DNA of 61,597 nt, from assembly GCA_965224205.1 (NCBI GenBank), contig CBDCYN010000030.1, forward strand, positions 1-61,597, given 5' to 3'. Below are positions 18,501 to 28,523 of this stretch, one piece after another (positions within the stretch are counted from its first letter, which is position 1; each line of letters opens with the position of its first letter). A model generated the notes under the pieces. The model was not told the DNA's origin. It was given only the letters and a program-made list of their open reading frames with translations, and made no database searches. The DNA is from CBDCYN01 sp965224205 (GTDB lineage: Bacteria > Planctomycetota > Phycisphaerae > Phycisphaerales > Phycisphaeraceae). The position numbers and the translations under genes were made by a program.

Positions 18501-21500
18501 GAGACGACCCCCAGTTTGACGCTTGACGTCACGGTCACAGACGGCGGCGGGCTGACCGACACGGCGACTGTGACGATCAATCTCAACAACGTCAACGAAC
18601 CGCCGACGATCACGTCGCAACCGGTCACCTCCCTGGTGATCTCGAGTGACGAGCTTGCGGATCCACAGATCATCGATCTTGGCGCGTGGGAAGTGGTCCA
18701 ATTTGCCACGAGCAATCAGTCTGGCAACCCGGTGTGGACTTTAAGCAACGGGAACACGGTAGCCCGGCAAGCCATCAACGCCGAAGCCTCCGTTCTATTA
18801 AGCGATGCGGAATTCGAGAATGAGCGGATCGAGGGCACGTTCCGGGTGGACAGCGCCGCGGACGACGACTTCATGGGGTTCGTGTTCGGATACCAGGACC
18901 CTCAGAATTTTTATCTGTTCGACTGGGCCCAAGGCAATGAGAACAATACCCCTCGGATGCAGGTGCGGGTGGTGCATGCTTCCGTGCCGCTGACGCAAGA
19001 CGTGTTAGGGCCGGACTCGGAGCATATCACGACCCTTTTCTCGAACAGCATCGGTTGGGAAGATTTTACTGACTACCGATACGTGTTGGAGTTTGAGCCA
19101 GGGTCGATCTCCATCGACGTTTTCGAGGGTCAGACCGTGCTCGAATCGATCGTGTTGAGCGATACGACCTACCTGTCGGGGAGATTCGGCTTCTACAATT
19201 TCTCGCAGGAACAGGTGCTGTACAGCGGCTTCACCCGTCAATCGGTGACACGCTCGACCTATCAATACGACGCGGAAGCGGAAGACCCAGATGTTGGCGA
19301 CGTGCTGACCTTTTCGCTGGATCAATCACCGGTGGGGATGACGATCGACGTGGACACGGGTCTGATCACATGGGACGTAACCGCCACGGACGTCGGCGAC
19401 CACGACGTGACGGTGCGGGTCGAAGACCCGGGCGGGTTGTTTGATACGCAGAGTTTCACGGTGAGCGTTGTCTTCCAAGACAGTGATCCTCCGGTGGTGG
19501 TGGCGGGATTGTTGAATGATACGGGTCGTGAGGATGGGGATGGGGTGACGTTTGAGGCGGCGGTGGCGGGGACGGTCACGGATGCGAGCGAGGTCACGGG
19601 GCTGCGGGCGAGCCTCGATGGTGGGCCGTTGGTGGACGTGCTGGGTTCGCTGTTGAGTGACGGGTCGTTCACGTTGACGGAGGTGGATCTGGAGACGATC
19701 GGGGGCGGTCCGTTGTCGCAGGGTTCGCACACGCTGAGCGTGGAGGCGGAGGATGAGTTCGGGAATGTATCGTCGCCGTTAGAGGTGGGGTTCGAGTTGG
19801 ATTCGGTGGCACCCGAGGCGCCGTCGACACCGGACCTGTTGGCGGGCAGCGATAGCGGGGCCAGCGATAGCGACGATGTGACGAATGATGAAACGCCGAC
19901 GGTGTCGACCACGGCTGAGGCGGAGAGTTTGGTGCGGTTGTTGGTGGACGGGGTCGAAGCGGATCAGGCGGTCACGGGGGGCACGCAGGCGTTTACCCCT
20001 GGACCGTTGAGTGAAGGGGGGCATACGTTTGAAGCGACCGCGGAGGACGTGGCGGGCAATGTCAGTGACGCGTCGGGAGATCTGGTGGTGACGGTCGACG
20101 TGACGCCGCCGTTGGTGCCCACGTTGGATCTGGACCCGGGTTCGGACACGGATCCGGTGGGGGACCTGCGGACGACGGAGGCGACGGTCACGCTCGTGGG
20201 TACGACCGACCCGGACACATCAGTCGAACTACTCGAAACCGGCGATACCACGGTGTCGGACGGTGCGGGTGCGTTCGCGTTTGCGGAGATCGCGTTGGCG
20301 TTGGGGGGCAATGACTTCACGGCGGAAGCGACGGACGTGGCGGGCAACGCCGGCAGTCCTTTCGCCGTGACGATCACGCGTGACTCGGCGGTGTCGAACA
20401 ACCCGCCGGTGGTGGACGACCAGACGTTCGTGGTCGACGAGGACAGCGCCGCGGGCACGGTGGTGGGCACGATCGCGGCGAATGACCCGGACGTGGGCGA
20501 TACCTTGACGTTCACGGTCACCGGGGGCACGGGTCAGACGGCGTTCGACGTGGATCCGGGCAGCGGCGAGATCACGGTGGCGAATTCGGGTCAGCTGGAT
20601 TTTGAGACGACGGCGTCGTTCACGCTGGAAGTAGAGGTCAACGACGATGGGACGCCGTCGTTGAGTGATACAGCGACGGTGACGATCGAGGTGAGCAACG
20701 TCAACGAGCCACCGGTGGTGGACGATCAGTCGTTCACGGTCGACGAGGACAGCGCCGATGGGACGGTGGTGGGCACGATCGTGGCCAGTGATCCGGATGC
20801 GGGCGATACCTTGACGTTCACGGTCACCGGGGGCACGGATCAGACGACGTTCGACGTGGATCCGGGCAGCGGCGAGATCACGGTGGCGAATTCGGGTCAG
20901 CTGGATTTTGAGACGACGGCGTCGTTCACGCTGGAAGTAGAGGTCAACGACGATGGGACGCCGTCGTTGAGTGATACAGCGACGATGACGATCGAGGTGA
21001 GCAACGTCAACGAGCCACCGGTGGTGGCCGCCCTGATCGCGGACGTGACGGTCGATGAAGACGCCCCGGACACGGTGGTGGATCTGTCGGCGGTGTTCGC
21101 TGACCCGGATTCCGGGAGCGGCGACAGCCTGACGCTGATGGTCGAGGGCAACGACAACGACACGGTGGTGGGCACGAGCCTGGCGGGCACAACGCTGACG
21201 CTGAGCTACCTGGCGGATCAGAACGGGGTGGCCAATGTCACGGTCCGGGCGACGGATAGCGGGGGGTTGTTCGTCGACGACACATTCGTGGTGACGGTGG
21301 CGTCGGTCAACGACGCGCCGGTGAACGCGGTTCCGGGTAGTCAGACGACAGATGAGGACGTGCCGCTGGTGCTCTCCTCGGGTAACGGCAACGCGGTCTC
21401 TATGGATGACGTCGACGCGGGGGCGAACGAGGTGGCGGTGTCGCTAGCGGCCACGAACGGTCTGCTGACGCTAGCGGGTACGGGGGGGGCTAACGTTCAG

Positions 21501-24500
21501 CGACGGCGACGGAACCGACGACGCGGCGATGTCGTTCACGGGCGTGATCCCCGACGTCAAGGCGGTGTTGGACGGGTTGACGTTCACGCCCACAGCGGGA
21601 TTCACCGGTGGGGCTCAACTTTCGATTACGACCGACGACCAGGGCTTTAGCGGTTCTGGCGGTCCGCTGAGCGACAGCGATACGGTGGCCATCACGGTCT
21701 CGCCGATCGTGGTCGGCCCGGACACCGAAGCGCCGGTGGTGAGCCTCGCGATCGACGTGAACAACGTAGCGGTGGACGAGGTGATCACGTTGACGGTCAC
21801 AGCCACGGACAACGTGGGGGTGGACCAGCTAGAGCTGCTGGTTGACGGCATGCCGGTGACGCTGGATGCGTCGGGGGTCGGGACCTTTACCTCTTCAACC
21901 CCGGGGGTGTTCGACGCGGTGGCCACGGCCACGGACGCGGCGGGCAATATCGGTACCGCCTCTGCCCAAATCCGCGTCCTAGATCCAAACGACACGACCC
22001 CGCCCATCGTGGAAATAACCTCTCCATCGAACGACGCGGAACTTATGTTCCAGATCGACGTGGAAGGGACCGTGACCGATGCGAGCCTAGAGTTTTATCG
22101 TGTCGAGTATGCCCGTGCCGATTTGGTGGACTTCGAGGACCTCCTCGCCACCGACCCGGACTACTCGCTGCTCTTCGAGGGCACGGATCAGGTCATCGAC
22201 GATGTGTTGGGCCCGTTCGATCCGACTGTCTTGGCTAATGATGCGTATGTGATTCGTGTTCTAGCGCAGGACCTCAATGGGCTGGTCAACGCTGACGGTG
22301 TGTTAGTGAGCCTTGTCGGTGAGGCGAAACTTGGGCAGTTTAGCCTTGAGTTTACCGATCTCTCGCTGCCACTAGCGGGGATCCCGATCGAGATCACTCG
22401 CCGCTACGATAGCCTCGAATCTAACAACGAGGGCGACTTCGGTTTCGGGTGGACCTTGGGCTTCCAAGACGCCGATATCCGAGAAACCGTCCCCGACACC
22501 GGCTCGACGGCGTTCTCCGCCACGACGTTCAAAGTCGGCACACGGGTGTACCTCACCACACCTGAAGGCAAGCGCGTGGGCTTCACGTTCGAGCCGACGG
22601 TCCACACGATCAGCTTCTTGGGCGTCTTTTATGCCCCGACGTTCCAAGCCGATCCGGGTGTCTATGAAACGTTAGAAGTCCCCGAATCAAACCAAGGGTT
22701 GCTACAGATCGACGCCGATGGCAACGCCCGGATCGCCGCGTTCGGCCTGCCGTATAACCCCGATACTTACATCCTGGAGACCAAAGATGGCGTCCGCTAT
22801 ACGTACAGCCAGGGAGCCGGGCTCCAGAACGCTACAGACCGCAACGGGAACACGGTTACCTATACCGACGCAGGGGTCACCCATTCGTCGGGTGAGTCGA
22901 TCCAGTTCGTGCGCGACTCCGAGGGACGCATCGCGGAGATCATCGACCCGGACGGTAACCCGATTACCTATACCTATGACGCTGCCGGCGACCTCGTCTC
23001 GGTCACGGATCAAGAGGGCCTGACCACCCAGTTTGCGTACCTGAGCTCTCCCGCCCATTTCCTGGACGAGGTGACCGATCCGCTAGGCCGGATGGCTCAG
23101 AGGACCGAGTACGACGACCAGGGTCGCGTCGTCGCGGTGATCGATGCACTGGGTCACCGCGTCGAGCAGCTCTTTGATCCGTCGAACTTTATCGGTACGC
23201 AGACCGACGCCTTCGGCAACGTCACGGAGCTTCTGTACGACGACCGTGGGAACATCCTCGAGATCCGTGACCCGCTCGACGGCATACGCACGTTCGAGTA
23301 CACCGACCCCGCGAACCCAGATCTTGAAACGTCGATCACCGATGAGAACGGCCACACCACGACGTTCACCTATGACGACCGCGGGAACCTGCTCACCCGC
23401 ACGGACGCGCTGGGCAACACCGAGACGTTCACCTACGACGCGCTCAACAACGTCACCAGCCGCACCGACACGCTGGGCCGAGTCACCGCGCTAACCTACG
23501 ACGGGACCGGGAATCTCACGACCATCACCAACCCTGCGGGCGGGACCGCGACGCTGTCGTACGACAGCCAGGGCCGCGTGATCTCAGCGATCGATTTCCT
23601 CGGCCACACGACCCTGTTCGAGTACATCGGTAATACCGCTCAGCCGACGAAGATCACCAACCCGGACGGCAGCTTTCGCTTGTTTGAATTCAACTCATAC
23701 GGTCAACCCACTCTTGTGGTGGATGAGACCGGGGCCGAAACCGTGACGGTGTACGACAAGCTGGGTCGTCAGATTGCTCAGATCGACGACGAGGGCAACC
23801 AGACCACGTTCGTCTACAACGGTCATCTCCAGGTCAGTGCCACCGACCCGTTGGGTCGTGTTACGCAGTTCGAGTACGACGACGCCGACCGCCTCATTGA
23901 GCAGATCGACCCCGAGGGCAGGGTCACCCTGTTTGCGTACGACGCCAACGGGAATCAAACAAGCCTCACCGACCCGGTCGGAAATACCACCACGTTCGTC
24001 TACGATGAACTCAATCGCTTGGTCGAGCGGATCGACCCTCTCGGGAATAGCAGCACGTTCAGCTACGACGCGGCCGGGAACCAGGCCGAGGTGATCGACC
24101 GCAACGGGCGGCGCACCACCTTTGAATACGACGCCCTCGACCGCCTCATCACCGAGCGGTGGTTCGATACGGATGATTCCCTGATACGCACAATCGAGTC
24201 CACATACGACCCGGTGGGCAACCTGCTGTCGGTCTCCGACCCCGACGCGACGTACTCCTTCACGTACGACGCCCTGGACCGGGTGGTCCGCGAAGACAAC
24301 GCCGGCTCGCCGGGCCTGCCGCACGTGGTGTTCGACTTCGTGTACGACGCGAATGGGAACCGGGTCACAATCAGCGATAACGCCGGGGTCAGCGTCGAGT
24401 CCACATACGACAACCGTGACCGTTTAGCGTCCCGTCTGTGGTCCGGGGGAGGGATCGACGATACCCGGATCGACTTTGTTTACAACGACCGTGGCGACCG

Positions 24501-25713
24501 TATCGGCGTGGAGCGGTATGCGGACCTGGCCGCCACCCAGCTCGTCGGCTCTAGCACCGCGGCGTTCGACACCCTGGGCCGGATGACAAGCCTCTCACAT
24601 CGTGATAGTGCCGGTGCAACGATCGCAGATTACGTTTATGGGTACGACGTGGCTGGGCAACTGGTGTCGGAGTCGATCAACGGGCAGACCGCCGATTACA
24701 GTTACGACCTCACCGGGCAACTTGCCGACGCAGACCGCTCCGATCTGCCCGATGAGGATTACCTGTACGACGCCAACGGCAACCGGGTCGAGTCGTCTCG
24801 CCACGGAGACAGCTACGTCACCGGCCCCAACAACCAGGTCCTCTCGGACGGGACGTTTAGCTATGAATACGACGACGAGGGGAACCTGATCCTCAAGACC
24901 GAGATCGCCACCGGCGAGACCACCGAATACACCTACGACCACCGCAACCGGATGACGTCCGTGGTCGAGAAGACCGCAGCCGGGGTCGTGACCAGCGAGG
25001 TCGTGTTCGTTTACGATGTGATGGGCCGGCGTATCGCCAAGACCGTCAACGGCCAGACCGTGTTCACGGTTTACGACGGAGACAATGCGTGGGCGGACTT
25101 CGACGACACCGGCCAGGTGCTCAACCGTTACCTATTCGCGGACCAGATCGACCAGATCCTCGCGCGGTGGCGACCCACGGGTGGGACAGCCTGGTACCTC
25201 ACCGACCGGCTGGGCACGGTGCGGGACCTGGTGGACGCCGCTGGCGATCTGATCGCTCATGTCGAATACGACAGCTTCGGGAACGTGTTGAGCGTGACCG
25301 ACCCCGCCGCGGTCGACCGATACCTGTTCACCGGCCGTGAGTTCGATGCCGAGACGGGGTTGTATTACTATAGGGCGCGATACTACGACGCCAACATCGG
25401 GAGGTTCGTGAGTCAGGATCCGATTGGGTTTGAAAGTGGCGACGTGAATATCTACCGGTATGTAAAAAATAATGTTATAAACTTGATAGATCCGTCTGGG
25501 GAGATTAGTGAATTTAGTGTTAACACCGCACTGCTTGCGCAGCGAGCCGCTGGTCTTACAGCATCTCAACAGGCTCAACGATTAGCCTTGCTAAGACTTG
25601 CGGCGGCAATCTCGCGAAATCAAAAGCTAATTGCGGTTATCAACGATATTGTTATCAAATTTGGTGGTGTCCCACCAGCATTTATAATCGATGCATTATT
25701 AAAAAAATTTTAG
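15579..25713 (+). CDS. Giant surface protein: LEPR-XLL-like N-terminus, dockerin, TSP-C-like, cadherin, Ig-like and RHS repeats; frameshift in a G8 tract
   Basis: Two open frames (15579-21650 and onward to 25713) join into about 3378 codons if the G8 run at 21482-21489 is read as G7. Order by residue: LEALEQKILLNG (49-60), a LEPR-XLL variant; dockerin-like DADGDRDVDRDD (177-230); an SdrD-like module split by about 250 residues (242 and 517-590); two lectin-like thrombospondin-C-type domains with MGFVFGYQ (about 620-825 and 1015-1220), each followed by a putative Ig domain; cadherin-like and Ig-like repeats to about 2100; YD repeats (2430-3240); RHS core YYYRARYYDANIGRF (about 3265); a 70-residue AT-rich tip. 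Dockerin and cadherin parts suggest calcium-dependent adhesion; the RHS part suggests a shell with a releasable tip. The GTG start is uncertain. As sequenced, translation stops soon after the G tract. Confidence 0.85.
20410..21028 (+). repeat. Tandem 309-bp repeat encoding two cadherin-like domains
   Basis: Two consecutive 103-codon units (from about 20410 and 20719) are nearly identical in DNA; the stretch from ggcagcggcgagatcacggt through gagccaccggtggtgg recurs almost without change. Each encodes one cadherin-like domain with FTVDEDSA and DPDAGDTLTF phrases. Such young tandem copies can expand or contract by recombination. Confidence 0.85.
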
Positions 25714-25887
25714 TTAGACGGCTGGTAAGTCCGCGCGGAGTGGCGGAGTGAATATAAACCGATCAGACTTACAAAGGTGGCTAACGCGATCGCAGTTGCC
25801 AGGGGTACTGTCTTCTTGAAAATAGCGAACAGATCTGGCACGCTATTTGTAATTCTTAAAAATAAACCCTTCCTCCAGGAGTGAAAG

Positions 25888-26523
25888 ATGACGCGATACA
25901 CCACGATATTCACCACCGTATTGGCTGTCACAGCCACCACCACCTCGCTCGCCCAAGCCGTGGTCAACCTCGAGCTGTCCTCCCCCGACGACCTGCTCGA
26001 CTTGTCGGTCGGGCAGACCGCCACGGTCGAGATGAGCCTCACCGGGCTCGACACCGCCGCCGGTGAGCAGCTGGTTTCGCTGGCCGGCAGCGTGTTGTTC
26101 CCCAGCTCGATCCTCGGTACCCCGGCCAACATTACCGCCGGGCCAATCATCCCCGATCCTCTGTCGGACCCGTTTGATTTTCAGGTCTTCGACGCCCCGG
26201 GACAAGCCGACGCGACGTTCCTGACGTTCAACGTCGACGCTACCGAACACATCACCGACAACGGGGTGTTCTTCACCTTCGAGGTCACCTCCGGGTCGGT
26301 AGGATCTGGGGTATTCACGTTCGACGCCCTGGCCCTGCAAGCCGAGCAGTTCGACCCCAACGACCCGCTGTTCCCGATCCTGGTCGACGTCGACCCCGGC
26401 GCCGACCTGCCGTTCGTGGTGACCGCTCCCGATGGCGGCGCCGTGCCCGAACCGCTCACGGCCGGTTTAGCGGCGATGGGCCTCGCGGGTCTAGGTGTTG
26501 CCGTGACCCGTCGTCACCGGTGA
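25888..26523 (+). CDS. PEP-CTERM sorting domain protein (right-arm copy)
   Basis: Residue-for-residue identical to the product of 4984-5619: signal peptide, beta-rich acidic body, VPEPLTAGLAAMGLAGLG membrane stretch and TRRHR tail. A ribosome site (ccaggagtgaaag) lies immediately before the ATG. It follows the RHS gene by 174 bases that hold no convincing immunity gene. A neighbouring PEP-CTERM gene starts 148 bases downstream on the same strand; the two may be co-transcribed cell-surface proteins. Its function beyond surface sorting is unknown. Confidence 0.9.
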   Translation: MTRYTTIFTTVLAVTATTTSLAQAVVNLELSSPDDLLDLSVGQTATVEMSLTGLDTAAGEQLVSLAGSVLFPSSILGTPANITAGPIIPDPLSDPFDFQVFDAPGQADATFLTFNVDATEHITDNGVFFTFEVTSGSVGSGVFTFDALALQAEQFDPNDPLFPILVDVDPGADLPFVVTAPDGGAVPEPLTAGLAAMGLAGLGVAVTRRHR

Positions 26524-26670
26524 TCCTCTATCGCGACGACGGAACGATACCAAGTAACTCAAATCCACGAGGATCAGTAACATCACACCCACCAGTGTAA
26601 TGCCATCCAGTGGGAAGGAACTCCTTGCTCACCCGCGACAATGATTCGGATTCGAATGAAAGGCCATCGC

Positions 26671-27150
26671 ATGATCCCAACCCGTCTTTTCGTAACCACG
26701 GCAATCCTTGTGTCAACCCTCATAGCCACGTCGACCCGCGCCGCGTCGATCTCTAACGTTACGGTCGTGCCCCCAAACCCGACTGAAGGCCAGCCCGTGA
26801 CGCTGCGGACGGACCTGTTCTACCCGTCGTCGGGGTTTAGTGTGTCGGGCTCGAGCCTCGCGTTTGTCCAACCGGATTCGATCTCTGTGGACGTCTTCGT
26901 CAACGCCCCGGCGCCGGGCGACATCGTCCTGACCGTGGTGGGCTCGGATACGGTCAACACCGCCTTGGGCACCCTGGCCGCGGGCGGGTACACGTACGAG
27001 GTCAACCTGTTTGAGATCCCGAGGCTGACCACGACGCCGATCTTCATGGAGTCTCTGACCGGATCTTTCACCGTAGTCCCGGAACCGACGGGCGTGTGTA
27101 TCGTTCTCACGAGCTGGGCGTACTTCCTCTCAACCCGCCGCCGCGGATGA
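26671..27150 (+). CDS. PEP-CTERM sorting protein, intact copy
   Basis: A 159-residue exported protein: signal peptide MIPTRLFVTTAILVSTLIA, a short beta-rich domain (VTVVPPNPTEGQPVTLR at about residues 34-50, an Ig/fibronectin-like opening) and a C-terminal VVPEPTGVCIVLTSWAYFL followed by STRRRG, the exosortase signal. The start is taken at 26671, seven bases after GAAAGG; an in-frame ATG at 26641 would add ten charged residues before the signal peptide. It converges on the TIGR03032 gene. Confidence 0.88.
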   Translation: MIPTRLFVTTAILVSTLIATSTRAASISNVTVVPPNPTEGQPVTLRTDLFYPSSGFSVSGSSLAFVQPDSISVDVFVNAPAPGDIVLTVVGSDTVNTALGTLAAGGYTYEVNLFEIPRLTTTPIFMESLTGSFTVVPEPTGVCIVLTSWAYFLSTRRRG

Positions 27151-27155
27151 TGACG

Positions 27156-27170
27156 CTCACCAGTGGTGAG
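27156..27170. terminator. Hairpin between convergent genes (right arm)
   Basis: CTCACCA and TGGTGAG arms with one base between, six bases after the PEP-CTERM stop and 30 bases from the TIGR03032 stop. It has the same sequence and position as 3325-3339. It is a possible bidirectional terminator without a T tract. Confidence 0.35.
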
Positions 27171-27199
27171 TGGCAACGCCACCGCCCCCCCCTTCGCCG

Positions 27200-28324
27200 T
27201 TACAATGGGTCTGGCTTCATCTGTGGTGGGACGACAAAGACATCATCGATCGTGTCCTTCTTGAACCCGATGATCGCAGGCCATCGGACACCGGGTAACA
27301 CCTCAACCCCAAAGATCTCCTCACAGCCTGATTCAAACGCCATGAACCCGGCGACGTCCCCGCTGTGCAGATCCACTACCCAGATACCACATTTGAGATC
27401 GTCGTGACGATCTTCAATGGGCAGGCCCCCGAACTCTTTCTTCTCACGGATCTTCGATAGACCCACGAACGCGTAGTGGCTGTGGAACGACAGCCCGCGG
27501 GTGTACCCCGGAAGCCGGGCAGCTGTGTTGAGTTTCCCTGTCGGTAGATCCACTTCCTGGAGTTCGCCTTCCCCAGAGTTGAGAATCCACAGCTTGTTCG
27601 CGTCAACGCGCGGCGAGTGCGGCATGGATAGGCCACGGCAGACGATCTCGCGGCTAGGAACATCCATGAGGATTCCGCCGTTCGCCTTATGAGTTCGCCA
27701 GCCCTCTTGCGTATCGCTCTGTCCCAACGCTGTGACGTATTTCGGCTCACCCTCCACCGCGGCCAGACCGTTGAGGTGGCAGCGGTCCTCTGCGGTCAGG
27801 TCGGTGATGAACGGCGGTTTCCATCTCGGTACGAAGCTGTAATCGGAATCGATTGTGCACAGGCACGAGAAGCGAGTGTTGACCATCCAGAGGTCTCGGC
27901 GGCGGTCCCGGCCACCGCCCGGCGGCGCGTCGTACCCGGGGACCAACCCAAAGGCCAATTCGTGACCGCGGATATCACCCGTCACGTGGCACGACCGCGG
28001 CACAAAACAGGCGTCGTGCGTGCCGCGCGGTTCCAGCTGCGGGGCGATGTCAGGGACGTTTCGCAGCTCCCATACCGCGTTTCGGGTCCCTAACGCCAAG
28101 CGGCTGCCGTCGAGGGCCAGCCCCATCGGCTGCTCGAAACTCCTCAGCAGGGTCGACACCCGCCCACCTCGTGCCCGCACCGCCATGAGCTTGCCCGCCT
28201 GGTACGTTGTGACTAACAGACAGACGCCCAACCCCTCCAGCAGCCCCGCGAACCCCTCGGAAAATACAAAACGGAAGGGATTGTCCACGGGGCTGGCCGT
28301 TTCGGATTCCATCGCGTTTTGCAT
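27200..28324 (-). CDS. TIGR03032 family protein, intact copy
   Basis: A 374-residue protein starting MQNAMESETAS; the ATG overlaps the stop of a short upstream ORF. A GTG 21 bases upstream is an alternative start. Phrases such as VTTYQAGKLMAVR, ALDGSRLALGTR, DLWMVNTRFSCL, HLNGLAAV, MPHSPR and KLWILNSGEGEL match the TIGR03032 family, whose repeating pattern suggests a beta-propeller; the biochemical role is unknown. No signal peptide is seen, so it is likely cytoplasmic. It is the undamaged counterpart of 906-3295 and converges on a PEP-CTERM gene. Confidence 0.9.
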   Translation of the reverse strand: MQNAMESETASPVDNPFRFVFSEGFAGLLEGLGVCLLVTTYQAGKLMAVRARGGRVSTLLRSFEQPMGLALDGSRLALGTRNAVWELRNVPDIAPQLEPRGTHDACFVPRSCHVTGDIRGHELAFGLVPGYDAPPGGGRDRRRDLWMVNTRFSCLCTIDSDYSFVPRWKPPFITDLTAEDRCHLNGLAAVEGEPKYVTALGQSDTQEGWRTHKANGGILMDVPSREIVCRGLSMPHSPRVDANKLWILNSGEGELQEVDLPTGKLNTAARLPGYTRGLSFHSHYAFVGLSKIREKKEFGGLPIEDRHDDLKCGIWVVDLHSGDVAGFMAFESGCEEIFGVEVLPGVRWPAIIGFKKDTIDDVFVVPPQMKPDPL

Positions 28325-28425
28325 TAGGCGTCCACCACCTTCCACCGCTGGGACGCCCGGCGTAGATCCTCGATCGGCATGTCGTCCTTGGTTGAAACCA
28401 TGGCCAGGAAATCATACTCAATCAT
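28324..28425 (-). CDS. Short conserved ORF upstream of TIGR03032 (right copy)
   Basis: Thirty-three codons beginning MIEYDFLAMVSTKDD and ending SQRWKVVDA, with TAATG overlap onto the TIGR03032 start. The C-terminal 20 residues are almost the same in the left-arm copy. It may be a leader ORF or the remaining tail of a coupled gene whose front was lost at the duplication edge. No homologue is recognised. Confidence 0.3.
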   Translation of the reverse strand: MIEYDFLAMVSTKDDMPIEDLRRASQRWKVVDA

Positions 28426-28523
28426 GGCGCGACGGGTGGAAGCTCACAACCAGCCAGTGCTCCGTGTCTGGGACAGTTGTGAGGCCGATGGCCTGTTGTC
28501 TTGGCGGAGGTATGGTCAAATCC

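Larger units (their letters stand above)
24174..28508. repeat. Right arm of the large inverted duplication
   Basis: The reverse complement of the left arm (711-7348), without insertions. It contains the RHS 3' end, two PEP-CTERM genes, a convergent TIGR03032 gene and its short leader ORF. The IS1182-like element begins 16 bases past the outer edge. It serves as the uninterrupted reference for the left-arm pseudogenes. Confidence 0.9.

Noticed and set aside
20410..21028. Tandem 309-bp repeat considered as a mobile insertion
   Set aside because: The unit is exactly one cadherin-like domain within an open frame, so it is internal domain duplication.
25710..26150. Minus-strand frame with a hydrophobic C-terminus downstream of the RHS gene, considered as an immunity gene
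   Set aside because: It starts inside and is antisense to the PEP-CTERM gene, has no family resemblance, and is conserved in the other arm simply because the DNA is duplicated.
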